DNA of 50,848 nucleotides from Comamonadaceae bacterium (lineage in GTDB: Bacteria > Pseudomonadota > Gammaproteobacteria > Burkholderiales > Burkholderiaceae_C), in assembly GCA_947375135.1 (NCBI GenBank), contig CANCER010000026.1:1-50848 (forward strand). Direction: 5' to 3'. How positions within the stretch are numbered: position 1 is the first letter of the stretch; every line of letters begins with the position of its first letter. Positions 16,808 to 26,200 of the stretch are shown here, piece by piece. Under the pieces are notes generated by a model. It searched no databases, was not told where the DNA came from, and was given only the letters and a program-made list of their open reading frames with translations. Made by a program: the position numbers and the translations under genes.

Positions 16808-17248
16808 ATGCCAGCTGTAGCCAGTCGGGGACATGGTCGCGGACGCCGCACCATCAACGAAATCAACATGGTGCCCTTTATCGACGTGATGCTGGTGCTG
16901 CTCATCATCTTCATGGTGACCGCGCCCCTGATCACGCCCAGCCTGATCGACCTGCCCAGTGTGGGCAAGGCCGCGCGCCAGCCGGACCAGATCATTCAGG
17001 TCATCGTGGGTAAAAACGAAAAACTCGAGCTCAAAACCGACGCCCAGACCGCGCCCATCGCGCTGAAGGATCTGGCCGCAGCGGTTCAGCGCGCCCAAGG
17101 TGCCAAGGGCAGCGCCGCAGCAGTCGGCACGGCGGTTGTGATCAGTGCCGACAAGAACGTGAAATACGAGAGCGTGGTGCGCGTGATGGACACCTTGCAA
17201 CGCGCGGGCATTCAACGCGTCGGCCTGTCCGTGCAGCTGGTTAACTAA
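16808..17248 (+). CDS. tolR: Tol-Pal system protein TolR
   Basis: This is a 146-aa ExbD/TolR-family protein with a single transmembrane helix containing the protonatable Asp (NMVPFIDVMLVLLIIFMV) and a periplasmic domain ending in RAGIQRVGLSVQL. AGGAGAA upstream of the ATG is a strong ribosome site. It forms the stator with TolQ. The gene lies 23 bp after tolQ and 14-23 bp before tolA. Confidence 0.93.
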   Translation: MPAVASRGHGRGRRTINEINMVPFIDVMLVLLIIFMVTAPLITPSLIDLPSVGKAARQPDQIIQVIVGKNEKLELKTDAQTAPIALKDLAAAVQRAQGAKGSAAAVGTAVVISADKNVKYESVVRVMDTLQRAGIQRVGLSVQLVN

Positions 17249-17271
17249 GGCGTTAGGGCTTCTTGCAACGC

Positions 17272-18222
17272 ATGGCAACCGTACCGCGCCACCTGGAATT
17301 TGCACCGCCGCCCACACCGGGGCTCTTGCGTGCCCTGGGGCTGGCCATCCTGGCCCATCTGCTGCTGCTGGCCGGGTTGTCCATGGGTGTGCAATGGAAG
17401 CGCGACGCCGTGCAGGAAACCTTTGAAGCCGAGCTGTGGGCCAGCGTGCCGGTTCAGGCAGCGCCACCGGCCCCCGAATTGGAGCCCGTTCCCGAGCCGC
17501 GCAAGCCACGTCCCCCCGAGCCCAAGCCGGCCCCCCAACCGCCGGCCAAGCCCGTGCCACCCGATACATCCACTGCAGAGGCTGACATCGCGCTGAAGAA
17601 GTCCCAAGCCAAACAGTTGAAAAAAGAGAAGCGGGCACGGGAAAAAGCCGAGCTGGAGCAGAAGAAACTGGCCGAGCGCGAACAACAGAAGCTGGCCCAG
17701 CTGGAGCAGGATAAAAAGGACAAGCTTGAGAAGCAAAAGAAAGAGCTGGCCGACAAGCAGAAGAAAGAACAGGCCGACAAGTTGACCAAAGCCCGGGACG
17801 ACACGCAGCGCAAGCAGGACTTGAAAGACGCCCAGCAAATCGAAGAACAACGCCAGAAGACCATCAAACGCATGCCCGGTCTGGCCGGTGCGGGCGGCAA
17901 TGGTGCACCGGGCTCTACCAGCACGTCATTGGAAGCGAAGTCCCTGTCGGTCAGCTACCAGGGCCGCATACGGGCCTATATCAAGCGCTTCCACACCTAC
18001 ACCGAAAACGTCAGCGGCAACCCGACCACAGAGATCGAGGTGCGCACGTCCTCGGATGGCAGCATCACGAGCCGCAAAATCACCAAGCCCAGCGGCACCA
18101 AGTCCTGGGACGATGCGGCACTGAATGCCATCGACAAGGCGGAGAAGCTGCCGCTGGATGAAAACGGCCGATCTCCCTCGCCGATGACCATCATCTGGTC
18201 GGCGCAGGAGTTGGCACGCTGA
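17272..18222 (+). CDS. tolA: Cell envelope integrity protein TolA
   Basis: This is a 316-aa protein with one N-terminal membrane anchor (LGLAILAHLLLLAGLSM). A Pro-rich segment follows, then a long Lys/Glu/Gln/Ala coiled coil at about residues 108-205, and a C-terminal TonB-like domain (ISYQ/RIRAYIKRF-type helix, then VEVRTSSDGSITSRK). TolA spans the periplasm between TolQR and Pal/TolB. A TTG at 17263, four bases after AGGG, is an alternative start giving three more residues. No tolB or pal follows; the next gene is convergent and unrelated. Confidence 0.9.
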   Translation: MATVPRHLEFAPPPTPGLLRALGLAILAHLLLLAGLSMGVQWKRDAVQETFEAELWASVPVQAAPPAPELEPVPEPRKPRPPEPKPAPQPPAKPVPPDTSTAEADIALKKSQAKQLKKEKRAREKAELEQKKLAEREQQKLAQLEQDKKDKLEKQKKELADKQKKEQADKLTKARDDTQRKQDLKDAQQIEEQRQKTIKRMPGLAGAGGNGAPGSTSTSLEAKSLSVSYQGRIRAYIKRFHTYTENVSGNPTTEIEVRTSSDGSITSRKITKPSGTKSWDDAALNAIDKAEKLPLDENGRSPSPMTIIWSAQELAR

Positions 18223-18226
18223 GGAT

Positions 18227-18547
18227 TTAGCGCAGCGCTTGATGCGGCGTTTTCTTGCTGTAGTGGCCGCGCACCAGGGTGACGGGCTTCAACCCTTGAG
18301 CGTCCAGTGAAGCAGCCAGGGCCTGACCAGGCTTGGTATTTTGGCTGTCCGACCGATCACAGCCGTCGCAGCCACAACCGCCCTGCTGACGCGCCGCAGC
18401 GGTCAAGGGCTTTTGCAACAGCACAGGCAGCGGTAATTTCAGAAGCGCTGTTGCCAGGCGACTGCGCAGCGCCTTGGGTGCCAGCGTCCACAGCGCATAG
18501 ACAAAGCAGCAGCCCACGATGAGCGTCACAGTAAGGGACTGGACCAT
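18227..18547 (-). CDS. FeoB-associated Cys-rich membrane protein (DUF6587-like)
   Basis: This 106-aa protein starts with one transmembrane segment (SLTVTLIVGCCFVYALWTLA) and carries a cytosolic Cys cluster G-G-C-G-C-D-G-C-D about residue 60. The ATG at 18547 lies 5 bp after feoB. Small Cys-rich membrane proteins at this position are often associated with FeoB. A role in handling iron, an Fe-S cluster or FeoB regulation, comparable to FeoC, is inferred from location. The family name is from memory and should be checked. Confidence 0.78.
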   Translation of the reverse strand: MVQSLTVTLIVGCCFVYALWTLAPKALRSRLATALLKLPLPVLLQKPLTAAARQQGGCGCDGCDRSDSQNTKPGQALAASLDAQGLKPVTLVRGHYSKKTPHQALR

Positions 18548-18552
18548 CGCCT

Positions 18553-20475
18553 TTAGCCGCCCATGGCCTGGGTGATGCGGAAGGTGGCAAAGGCCGCCGC
18601 ATAAGCCAGGGCAAACAGGTAGCCGGCCATGATCAGCGGGTACTTCCAGGAGTTGGTCTCGCGCCGCACCACGGCCAGGGTCGACAGGCACTGCGGCGCG
18701 AACACAAACCAGGCCAGCAGCGCATAGGCCGTGGCCAACGACCAGCCCTGCGCAATCACCGGCGCCAGCGACTCGGCCACACCGCTGTCGGCCGCTGAGA
18801 GCGAATACACCGTGCCCAGCGCACCCACGGCCACTTCACGCGCGGCCATGCCGGGCACCAGCGCAATGCTGATCTGCCAGTTAAAACCAATCGGTGCGAA
18901 CACATATTCCAGCGCATGACCCAGCATGCCGGCCAGGCTGTATTGGATGGCAGGGCCCTGGGATGCATCCCAACCCGCCGGCGGGCCGGGGAAGGTGGAG
19001 AAGAACCACAAGACCACCATCAGCGAAAAGATGATGCCGCCCACCCGGCTCAGGAAAATGCGGGCGCGTTCCCACAGGCCCAGGCCCAGGTTGCGCAGGC
19101 TGGGCTTGCGGTAGGGCGGCAGTTCCAGCATCAGCGGCTGGTAGTGCGACTTCATCCACACCCGCTTGAAGAGCCAGGCCACCGCCATGGCGCTCACCAC
19201 ACCGGCGACATACAGGCCGAACAGGGTCAGGCCGCGCAGGTCAAACCAGCCCACCTGGCGCGCCGGCACAAAGGCACCTATCAAGAGTGCGTACACCGGC
19301 AGCCGTGCCGAGCAGGTCATCAGCGGCGCGACCATGATGGTGGCCAGGCGGTCCTTCCAGTTGGCGATGGTGCGCGTGGCCATGATGCCGGGAATGGCGC
19401 AGGCAAAGCTGGACAGCAGCGGGATGAACGCACGGCCGGACAGCCCGACCTTGCCCATCAGGTTATCCAGCAGAAAGGCGGCACGCGGCAGGTAGCCCGA
19501 GTCTTCCAGCAGCAGGATGAAGAAAAACAGGATCAGGATTTGCGGCAGAAACACCAGCACGCCACCCACGCCGGCAATCACGCCATCCACCAGCAGGCTG
19601 CGCAGCGGGCCGTCCGGCATATGGCTGGTGGTCCACGCACCCGCCGCAGCCACCGTGGTCTTGATCACATCCATGGGGACATTGGCCCAGGAAAACACTG
19701 CCTGAAAAATCAGAAACAGCACGGTGGCCAGCAGCACCAGTCCCCACACCGGGTGCATCACCACCGCGTCCAGCTTGTACTGGAAGCGCCCGAGCTTGGG
19801 CACCTGGGGCGACACCAGCGCCAGAATGCGGCGCACGCGGGCCTGCAGTTCGGCCGAGCTCAGGTGCGCCGGGGCTTCAGGCACGGACTCAGAACCGGCC
19901 AGGGTCGCTGCGGCACTGCTGACCGGGCCCGGCGCCTGCGCCAAGGCGGCCAGCTGAAGGTCCAATTGCGCCAGCAAGGCGGCGTGGCCGTTTTTTTGCA
20001 CCGCCACGGTTTCCACTACCGGGCAACCCAACTCTTTGGAGAGCAATTGCACATCAATCTTCAGGCCGTTTTCACGGGCCACATCGGCCATGTTCAACGC
20101 GACGATCAGCGGCTTGTCTAGGCGCGTGAGTTCCAGCACCAGGCGCAGGTTCATGCGCAGATTGGTGGCGTCCACCACGGCCACGATGGCATCGGGTGCG
20201 GCTTCGCCGGCGCGGCGGCCTTCAATCACCTCCAGCATCACCTGCTCATCGGGGGTGGAAGGATTCAGGCTGTAGGAGCCGGGCAGATCCACCACGGAGA
20301 TGGTCTGACCGGTATGCAGGCGGGCCGTGCCGACTTTGCGCTCCACCGTCACGCCGGCGTAGTTGGCGACCTTCTGGCGTGCGCCGGTGAGCAGATTGAA
20401 AAGCGCGGTCTTGCCGCAATTGGGGTTGCCGACCAGGGCGATGATCTTGGGGTTGGCTGTGAGGGTCACGGTCAT
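18553..20475 (-). CDS. feoB: Ferrous iron transporter FeoB
   Basis: This 640-aa GTPase-permease carries the N-terminal G domain with G1 (G16-NPNCGKT), G3 (D63-LPG) and G4 (N128-MAD). Two Gate-type membrane domains with about eight or more hydrophobic helices follow (for example GVIAGVGGVLVFLPQILILFFFILLLEDSGYLPRA, read as separate parts). It is shorter than the 773-aa E. coli FeoB, mainly in the C-terminal region and the GDI linker, as in other betaproteobacteria. It follows feoA with a 3-bp gap, so translation is probably coupled. It moves Fe2+ into the cytosol. Confidence 0.95.
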   Translation of the reverse strand: MTVTLTANPKIIALVGNPNCGKTALFNLLTGARQKVANYAGVTVERKVGTARLHTGQTISVVDLPGSYSLNPSTPDEQVMLEVIEGRRAGEAAPDAIVAVVDATNLRMNLRLVLELTRLDKPLIVALNMADVARENGLKIDVQLLSKELGCPVVETVAVQKNGHAALLAQLDLQLAALAQAPGPVSSAAATLAGSESVPEAPAHLSSAELQARVRRILALVSPQVPKLGRFQYKLDAVVMHPVWGLVLLATVLFLIFQAVFSWANVPMDVIKTTVAAAGAWTTSHMPDGPLRSLLVDGVIAGVGGVLVFLPQILILFFFILLLEDSGYLPRAAFLLDNLMGKVGLSGRAFIPLLSSFACAIPGIMATRTIANWKDRLATIMVAPLMTCSARLPVYALLIGAFVPARQVGWFDLRGLTLFGLYVAGVVSAMAVAWLFKRVWMKSHYQPLMLELPPYRKPSLRNLGLGLWERARIFLSRVGGIIFSLMVVLWFFSTFPGPPAGWDASQGPAIQYSLAGMLGHALEYVFAPIGFNWQISIALVPGMAAREVAVGALGTVYSLSAADSGVAESLAPVIAQGWSLATAYALLAWFVFAPQCLSTLAVVRRETNSWKYPLIMAGYLFALAYAAAFATFRITQAMGG

Positions 20476-20478
20476 GGC

Positions 20479-20736
20479 TCAGGCCCCCACCGTTTCGGTG
20501 TATGTGACCTCGACGCTTTGTGCCTCCACCAGGCGCAGGGCAAACAGCGTTTCGCCAATCTGCACCGCCAGCGGTTCGCGCCCACCGGGGCCGCGGCGTA
20601 GCATGCGCACCGGCTCGCCGGCAATAAAACCCAACTCTTCGAGCCGCTGCACCGTGATGCTGTCCACTTCCGGCGCACCGCTAAAAACCCGCTCCACCAG
20701 CGCGTGGGCACCGTTGGGCAACTCTGACAAAAGCAT
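20479..20736 (-). CDS. feoA: Ferrous iron transport protein FeoA
   Basis: This is an 85-aa SH3-like protein with LEELGFIAGEPVRMLRRGPGG and a C-terminal VEVTY strand, typical of FeoA. It is thought to bind or regulate FeoB. The ATG at 20736 has AGGA eight bases upstream; a longer frame starting at 20757 lacks such a site. It is the first gene of the feoA-feoB-DUF operon and lies about 45 bp downstream of a Fur-box-like palindrome. Confidence 0.92.
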   Translation of the reverse strand: MLLSELPNGAHALVERVFSGAPEVDSITVQRLEELGFIAGEPVRMLRRGPGGREPLAVQIGETLFALRLVEAQSVEVTYTETVGA

Positions 20737-20781
20737 GGAATATCCTGTTTGGCGCACTCCCGGAAAACCCGAAGGCGCGCG

Positions 20782-20810
20782 TTCTAAATGAGAGTCTATC
20801 TCATTTAGAA
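20782..20810. promoter_or_regulatory. Fur-box-like perfect palindrome upstream of feoA
   Basis: TTCTAAATGAGA and its exact reverse complement TCTCATTTAGAA are separated by five bases. The AAATGAGA/TCTCATTT core resembles the iron-responsive Fur operator, and position upstream of feoA fits iron repression. It is an AT-rich island in GC-rich DNA, so the core promoter probably overlaps it. Confidence 0.8.
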
Positions 20811-20886
20811 ATCCACTTGCTCAGTCATTTCCCGCCAAAAGAAGGGCCTTTGCGCTAGCGCAAACACTGGCGCAGTCTTGGTGTGT

Positions 20887-21051
20887 GCCGCTGCCAGCGG
20901 GGTAGATGGTTCCGTCCGTGTCGCCCTTGCAGTCCCTGCTTTGTGTACGCCGATGACAGTGGGGTAGATGCTTCCGTCCGTGTCGCCCTTGCAGTCGCTG
21001 CTTTGTGTACGCCGCTGCCAGCGGGGTAGATGGTTCCGTCCGTGTCCCCCG
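20887..21051 (+). repeat. 62-bp tandem repeat, about 2.7 copies
   Basis: Units begin with GCCG at 20887, 20949 and 21011, exactly 62 bp apart. Copies 1 and 2 run full length (GCCG...GGGGTAGATG...TCCGTCCGTGTCGCCCTTGC...TTTGTGTAC). Copy 3 diverges after CGTGTCCCCCG. Copies differ by a few substitutions. No gene is seen here. Confidence 0.85.
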
Positions 21052-21264
21052 CCCTGCGGGCTCCTCCTCTACCTACCGGAACCATCCACCCCACTGTCAT
21101 CGGCAGCCTGCATTGTTGGCGTGCAAGGACCGACTACCAGATACCCAACACCCGATGCATTTCTACCGTCGAGTACCCACCATGCGGGCAGACACAGGAC
21201 GGTGTGGCGCTCCGCTTCGGTAGGTAAAAGGAGGAGCCCCGCAGGGGCGGGGGACACGGACGAA
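21011..21264. repeat. Nested inverted repeats overlapping the tandem array
   Basis: Arms 21011-21037 and 21078-21104 are complementary with four mismatches in 27. A larger imperfect pair, about 21036-21081 and 21215-21264, carries TAGGT, GGAGGAGCCC, GCGGGGGACACGGACG and their complements. The rest of the 20811-21498 spacer has no recognisable gene. The arrangement looks like a dispersed intergenic element inserted more than once. Confidence 0.75.
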
Positions 21265-21498
21265 GCGGAGGGCCATAGCGGCCTGCGTCCCGCGTGCCTT
21301 ATTGCATCAGTGCCAAAGCGGCCCGCTTCAAGAAGTAGCAGTAACTTAACCGGCCTGAATGCTACGTCGGCCTGCGTCGAGAAGTGCCGTAAACCGCAGC
21401 AACCGATCTATTGGTAAACGATCACAAGTCGATCACGATGCCCCACCACTCCCAAGCGGGCGCTATGATGCCCGCAACCACCCTTTCAAGCCGCCGAC

Positions 21499-21897
21499 AT
21501 GTCCAACTTGGCCGAACAAATTCGCGAAGCGCTGTCGATGTTTGCACGCATCGGCACTGAACCGGCTTTGATTGGCGGTCTGGCGGTGGTTGCACACCAG
21601 GTGGTGCGTGCAACAGAAGGCCTGGATTTGCTCTATGCGCATCGGCCCCTCGCGCGTCGTCTGCTGGCGCAGGCATCGGAGCGCAACACGCCCATGGGCC
21701 GCATGCGCATCATCAACGTCGAAGGACTCATTGGATTCAAGCTGCAAGCCTTTGTGAACGATGCCACGCGAATGCGCGACATAGACGACATTCGCGCCCT
21801 ATTGAAAATACACCGTGCTTCCCTCAACATGGACGAACTGCAGGCGTACTTTGCCCTTTTCAACAGGACGGACCTGCTCCATGAACTACTCGGATAA
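21499..21897 (+). CDS. Nucleotidyltransferase-like protein with apparent internal deletion
   Basis: This 132-aa protein starts like a MNT/AbiEii-type nucleotidyltransferase (ALIGGLAVVAHQVVRATEGLDLL) and ends like the same family (YAHRPLARRLLAQA, EGLIGFKLQAFVNDATR, DIDDIRALLKIH). The two parts are joined where I would expect about 40 more residues. The expected D-x-D motif reads G-L-D. The catalytic site is therefore probably non-functional; the gene may be a decayed member of a toxin or defence-type family. The ribosome site is weak. The judgement comes from remembered family features, not an alignment. Confidence 0.6.
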   Translation: MSNLAEQIREALSMFARIGTEPALIGGLAVVAHQVVRATEGLDLLYAHRPLARRLLAQASERNTPMGRMRIINVEGLIGFKLQAFVNDATRMRDIDDIRALLKIHRASLNMDELQAYFALFNRTDLLHELLG

Positions 21898-22117
21898 GTT
21901 CGACACAAACGCTGAACTGGATGCAACGCATATGGGCACGGCACCCAGTGCTGTACTGGCGCACGAAGCAGGGATTCCCTTTCAACCAACAATTAGCCTT
22001 CTATCCGAAACAGACGCCTTCGCCGAATGGTTGAGCTTGATGGAGGTTGTTCACATGCTGTGCCCGGTGTGGACGGTACGTGACAAGCCTATGCAGGGCA
22101 CGCATTGGCTGCTGTGA
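21881..22117 (+). CDS. Small hypothetical protein coupled to the nucleotidyltransferase-like gene
   Basis: This 78-aa protein (MNYSDKFDTNAELDA...) overlaps the preceding gene by 17 bp in another frame. It has an acidic N-terminal half and a short hydrophobic/aromatic C-terminal half (EVVHMLCPVWTVR). I do not recognise the family. Overlap suggests co-translation with the nucleotidyltransferase-like gene, as in two-gene accessory modules, but the partner looks damaged. It may be real or a residue of a decayed operon. Confidence 0.5.
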   Translation: MNYSDKFDTNAELDATHMGTAPSAVLAHEAGIPFQPTISLLSETDAFAEWLSLMEVVHMLCPVWTVRDKPMQGTHWLL

Positions 22118-22131
22118 CTGTGTCTGAATCA

Positions 22132-23184
22132 ATGCCCTGCCCTTGTGCTCCAGCTCGCATTTCCGCCGTCTTGCGCCTGGCGCTTGGCTCCGTCATAGCA
22201 GTCTGGTGTGTCCAAGCTGGGGCTTTTGGCATTGGCTATTCACAAACCGAAGTGCCTGCAGGAAAAGGGCTGTCCTACGGGCTTTGGTACCCCAGCGATG
22301 CGGCACCCGATATGAAGCGCTTGGGACCGTTTGAGGTCAGTTACGCGCACAACGGCAAACCTGCAGCCCCAAAGACCGGCCTCTTTCCCTTGGTGGTCTT
22401 GTCACACGGCAACAGTGGCCGCTTTCGCAACCACCACTTGACCGCCGCGGCGCTGGCGGAGCTTGGCTTGGTGGTGGTCGCTCCGCAGCATACGCAAGAC
22501 CAGTTCATCGGCGGCGAGCAAACCATTGCGGCAATGCAAAGCCGGGTGGATGAAGTCAAAGCGGCTTTGGCCGCTGCACGCAGCAATGCTCCGCTCCGGA
22601 ACAGCATCGACGCGCAAAAGACTTACGCCATCGGCTATTCGCTGGGCGGGGCCACGGTTTTGGCCACGGCGGGTGCCGAGGTCGACCGGGCCCTGGCCGA
22701 TGCGCATTGCGCCAAAAACGCTGCGTTAGACCCGGACTATTGCGCCGCTGCGCCTTGGTGGGCACGCTGGCTGGAGCGTGTGCGCGGCATTTTTTCCAGC
22801 CAACCCCAGTTGCAAAAACAATCCAACTTTGCGACTGCCGCAGTGCGTTTTGACAAGATCGCATTGGTGGCACCGCTGGGGCAAGGGCTCACACCGCAGA
22901 GCTTGGGGACGATTCACAGCAAGGTTTTGCTGCTCCCCATTCAGGGAGATCAAATACTGCGCGCGCCGTTTCACTCTGAGTACTTGCGAGATGCACTCAA
23001 GGGCAGCCACGTGCAGTTCAACACCAAGCTCGTGGGACACCACTTTGGCTTCATCACGCCCTTCCCCAAATGGCTGACCGATCAAGAAGCGATTCCAATC
23101 GCCATCGATCCGCCGGGGTTCAATAGGGTGCCATTCATCAGCGAAGCGAACCGCGGCATCGCCAACTTCTTTCTGTCACCCTAA
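22132..23184 (+). CDS. Secreted alpha/beta hydrolase (dienelactone hydrolase-like)
   Basis: This 350-aa protein has an N-terminal signal-like stretch (VLRLALGSVIAVWCVQAGAFG). It also has an alpha/beta-hydrolase core with VVLSHGNSG for the oxyanion hole, the nucleophile elbow G168-Y-S170-L-G and a late GHHFGF His. The substrate is not clear; similar proteins are annotated as dienelactone hydrolase or platelet-activating factor acetylhydrolase-like. I chose ATG 22132; GTG 22114 and TTG 22105 are possible because they overlap the preceding stop. It is probably the last gene before a convergent dnaE. Confidence 0.78.
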   Translation: MPCPCAPARISAVLRLALGSVIAVWCVQAGAFGIGYSQTEVPAGKGLSYGLWYPSDAAPDMKRLGPFEVSYAHNGKPAAPKTGLFPLVVLSHGNSGRFRNHHLTAAALAELGLVVVAPQHTQDQFIGGEQTIAAMQSRVDEVKAALAAARSNAPLRNSIDAQKTYAIGYSLGGATVLATAGAEVDRALADAHCAKNAALDPDYCAAAPWWARWLERVRGIFSSQPQLQKQSNFATAAVRFDKIALVAPLGQGLTPQSLGTIHSKVLLLPIQGDQILRAPFHSEYLRDALKGSHVQFNTKLVGHHFGFITPFPKWLTDQEAIPIAIDPPGFNRVPFISEANRGIANFFLSP

Positions 23185-23225
23185 GTTACCTATCGATTGA
23201 TTTGACCAGAGGCCGGCCGCATAGC

Positions 23226-26200
23226 TCAGTCATACGCAATCACCGCCCGCCCCTGGTCCGCCTGCGCGCGCCAGCTCGCCAGCGCAGCATCCGTCGGGTA
23301 GAACTTCGCGTCTTCACCCAGCGCCAGAACTACCTCGGCACCCTTGCAACCGTCCACCGGCTCCTCCACCGTGCGCGCCAGTTGCAATCGGATGCCTAGG
23401 CCCCGCACCAATTCGCCCTGCTCCGACTGCTCGCGCTGCGCCGGGAATTCCTTCACCAGCCGCGCAATGTCGGGCGCGCGGCCATTGACCGTCACACGCA
23501 GGTACTTGCCAAAGCGGCAACGCGCCTGCTCCAGACTCCATATCTGCTGGATGGTGAACTGCATGCCGCCGGAAAAACGGTCCGGCTGCGCCTTGCCCAT
23601 CACGATGATGAGTTCGTCGTCCTTGAGCAGGTTCTTGTGCGCATTCAGCAGCGCCTCGTCGGCCCGCGCCTCAATCGTGGCGGACTTGTCGTCCAGCTTG
23701 AACAGGCCGAGCTTGCCGCGCTGGCCGTTAATCACGCGCAGGTCATTGACGATGCCGGCCAGCAACTGCGGCTCGCGCGTGTCCAGCAGCTCTTCAATCG
23801 GGCGCTTGGCAAACTTGCGCACCTCGGTCTCCACCTCATCAAACAAATGGCCGGAGAGGTAGAAGCCGATCGCCGTTTTCTCAAACGTCAGCCGCTCTTT
23901 CACACCCCAGGGCGTGACCTCCACCAGATCGGGCTCCTGCGTGCTCGATCCATGGTCGTCATCGCCCATGTCAAACAGGCCGCACTGGTTGGCATTGGCT
24001 ACCGAGGCGGAGGCAAAGTCAAAGGCCAGGTCGATGGAGGCCACCAGGCTCGCGCGGTTGAGTTGCAGGGTGTCAAAGGCGCCAGCCTTGATCAAGGCTT
24101 CCACGCAGCGTTTGTTGATGCGTCCGCGCTCCACGCGCCGTGCAAAGTCAAACAGGCTGGTGAACGGGCCCGCTTCGGCTGTCGGCCCCCGGCCCTCGCG
24201 CGCCGCCACAATGGCCTCAATCGCCTGCTGACCAGTCCCCTTGACGGCACCCAGGCCATAGCGGATCTGCTTGTCGGAGATGGGCTCGAAGCGGTGAAAG
24301 CCGCGGTTCACATTCGGCGGCTCAAAGCTCAGGCCCATTTTTTCGGCGTCCTGGAACAAAACCTTGAGCTTGTCGGTGTCGTCCATTTCCACCGTCATAT
24401 TGGCGCAGAAGAACTCGGCCGTGTAGTGCACCTTGATCCAGGCCGTGTGGTATGCCAGCAGCGAGTAGGCGGCAGCATGCGACTTGTTGAAGCCGTAGCC
24501 GGCGAACTTTTCCATCAAGTCAAAGACTTCGTCGGCCTTTTGCTCGCTGATGTCTTTTTTGGCGGCACCGGCGCGAAAGATGGCGCGGTGCTCGGCCATC
24601 TCTTCGGCCTTCTTCTTGCCCATGGCCCGGCGCAGCATGTCGGCGCCGCCCAGCGAGTAGCCGCCCAGAATCTGCGCGGTCTGCATCACCTGCTCCTGGT
24701 AGACCATGATGCCGTAGGTCTCGGAGAGCATGTCTGCCACCAGCGGGTGCGGATACTCAATCACCTCGCGCCCGTGCTTGCGCGCCACAAAGCTGGGGAT
24801 CAGGTCCATGGGGCCGGGGCGGTACAGGGCGTTCAGGGCGATCAGGTCTTCCAGGCGCGTGGGCTTGGCGTCGCGCAACATGCGTTGCATGCCCGAGCTT
24901 TCAAACTGGAACACAGCCTCGGTCGTGCCCTCCTGGAACAGGCGGTAGACCTTGGCATCGTCCAGCGGCAGGTTCTCGTAGGCAAAGTTCTCCTGGCCCG
25001 GATGGCGCTTGATGATGAACTCGCGTGCGATTTCCAGAATCGTCAGCGTGGCCAGGCCCAAAAAGTCGAACTTCACCAGGCCGATGGCCTCCACGTCGTC
25101 CTTGTCGTACTGGCTCACCGCCGATTCGCTGCCGGGTTGCTGGTAGAGCGGGCAGAAGTCGGTCAGCTTGCCCGGCGCAATCAGCACACCCCCGGCGTGC
25201 ATGCCGATGTTGCGGGTCAGGCCTTCGAGTTTACGCGCCAGTTCCAGCAGCGTCTTGACGTCTTCCTCCTTGGCCTCGCGCTCGGCCAGGATGGGTTCGG
25301 CCTCGCTGGCGTAAACGTATTTGTCGTTCTTCTTGCCGTCCGTGGGCGGCAGCTGCAGGGTGACGCTGGTGCCCGGCTTGTTGGGAATGAGCTTGCTGAT
25401 GCCATCGCAAAAGGTGTAGCTCATGTCCAGCACCCGGCCCACGTCGCGCACCACGCCGCGCGCGGCCATAGTGCCGAAGGTCGCGATCTGGCTGACGGCG
25501 TCCTTGCCGTATTTGTCCTTCACATAATCGATCACCAGATTGCGGTTGGTCTGGCAGAAGTCGATGTCGAAGTCGGGCATGGACACCCGCTCCGGATTCA
25601 AAAAGCGCTCGAACAGCAGCTTGTATTTGATCGGGTCGAGGTCGGTAATCTTCAGCGCATAGGCCACCAGAGAGCCAGCGCCGGAGCCCCGTCCCGGCCC
25701 TACCGGGCAACCGTTCTTCTTGGCCCAGTTGATGAAGTCGCCCACGATCAGAAAGTAACCGGGGAAACCCATCTTCAGGATGGTGCCGATCTCGAACTCC
25801 AGCCGCTCCACGTATTCCGGCATGGCGGCCTCGCGTTCGGCCTCCTTCGGGAAGAGATGCAGCATGCGTTCCTTCAGACCCTCGTGCGAGGTGTAGCGGA
25901 AGTAATCATCCGGCGTCATGCGCACACCGTCCACCAACGGCGTGGGGAACTCAGGCAGCTGCGGCTTGCCCAGCACCAGACTCAGGCTGCAGCGCTTGGC
26001 AATTTCCAGCGTGTTGGCGATGGCTGAGGGAATGTCGGCAAACAGCGCCTCCATCTCGGCCATGGACTTGAAATACTGCTCGCGGGTGAAGCGCCGCACG
26101 CGCTTGGCGTTGCCCAGGATTTCGCCATCGGCAATGCAGACGCGCGCTTCGTGCGCCTCAAAGTCGTCGGGCTCGGTGAACTGAATCGGGTGCGTGGCCA

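Noticed and set aside
20887..21051. CRISPR-like array in the 62-bp repeats
   Set aside because: The copies are directly adjacent without unique spacers, and no cas genes are present.
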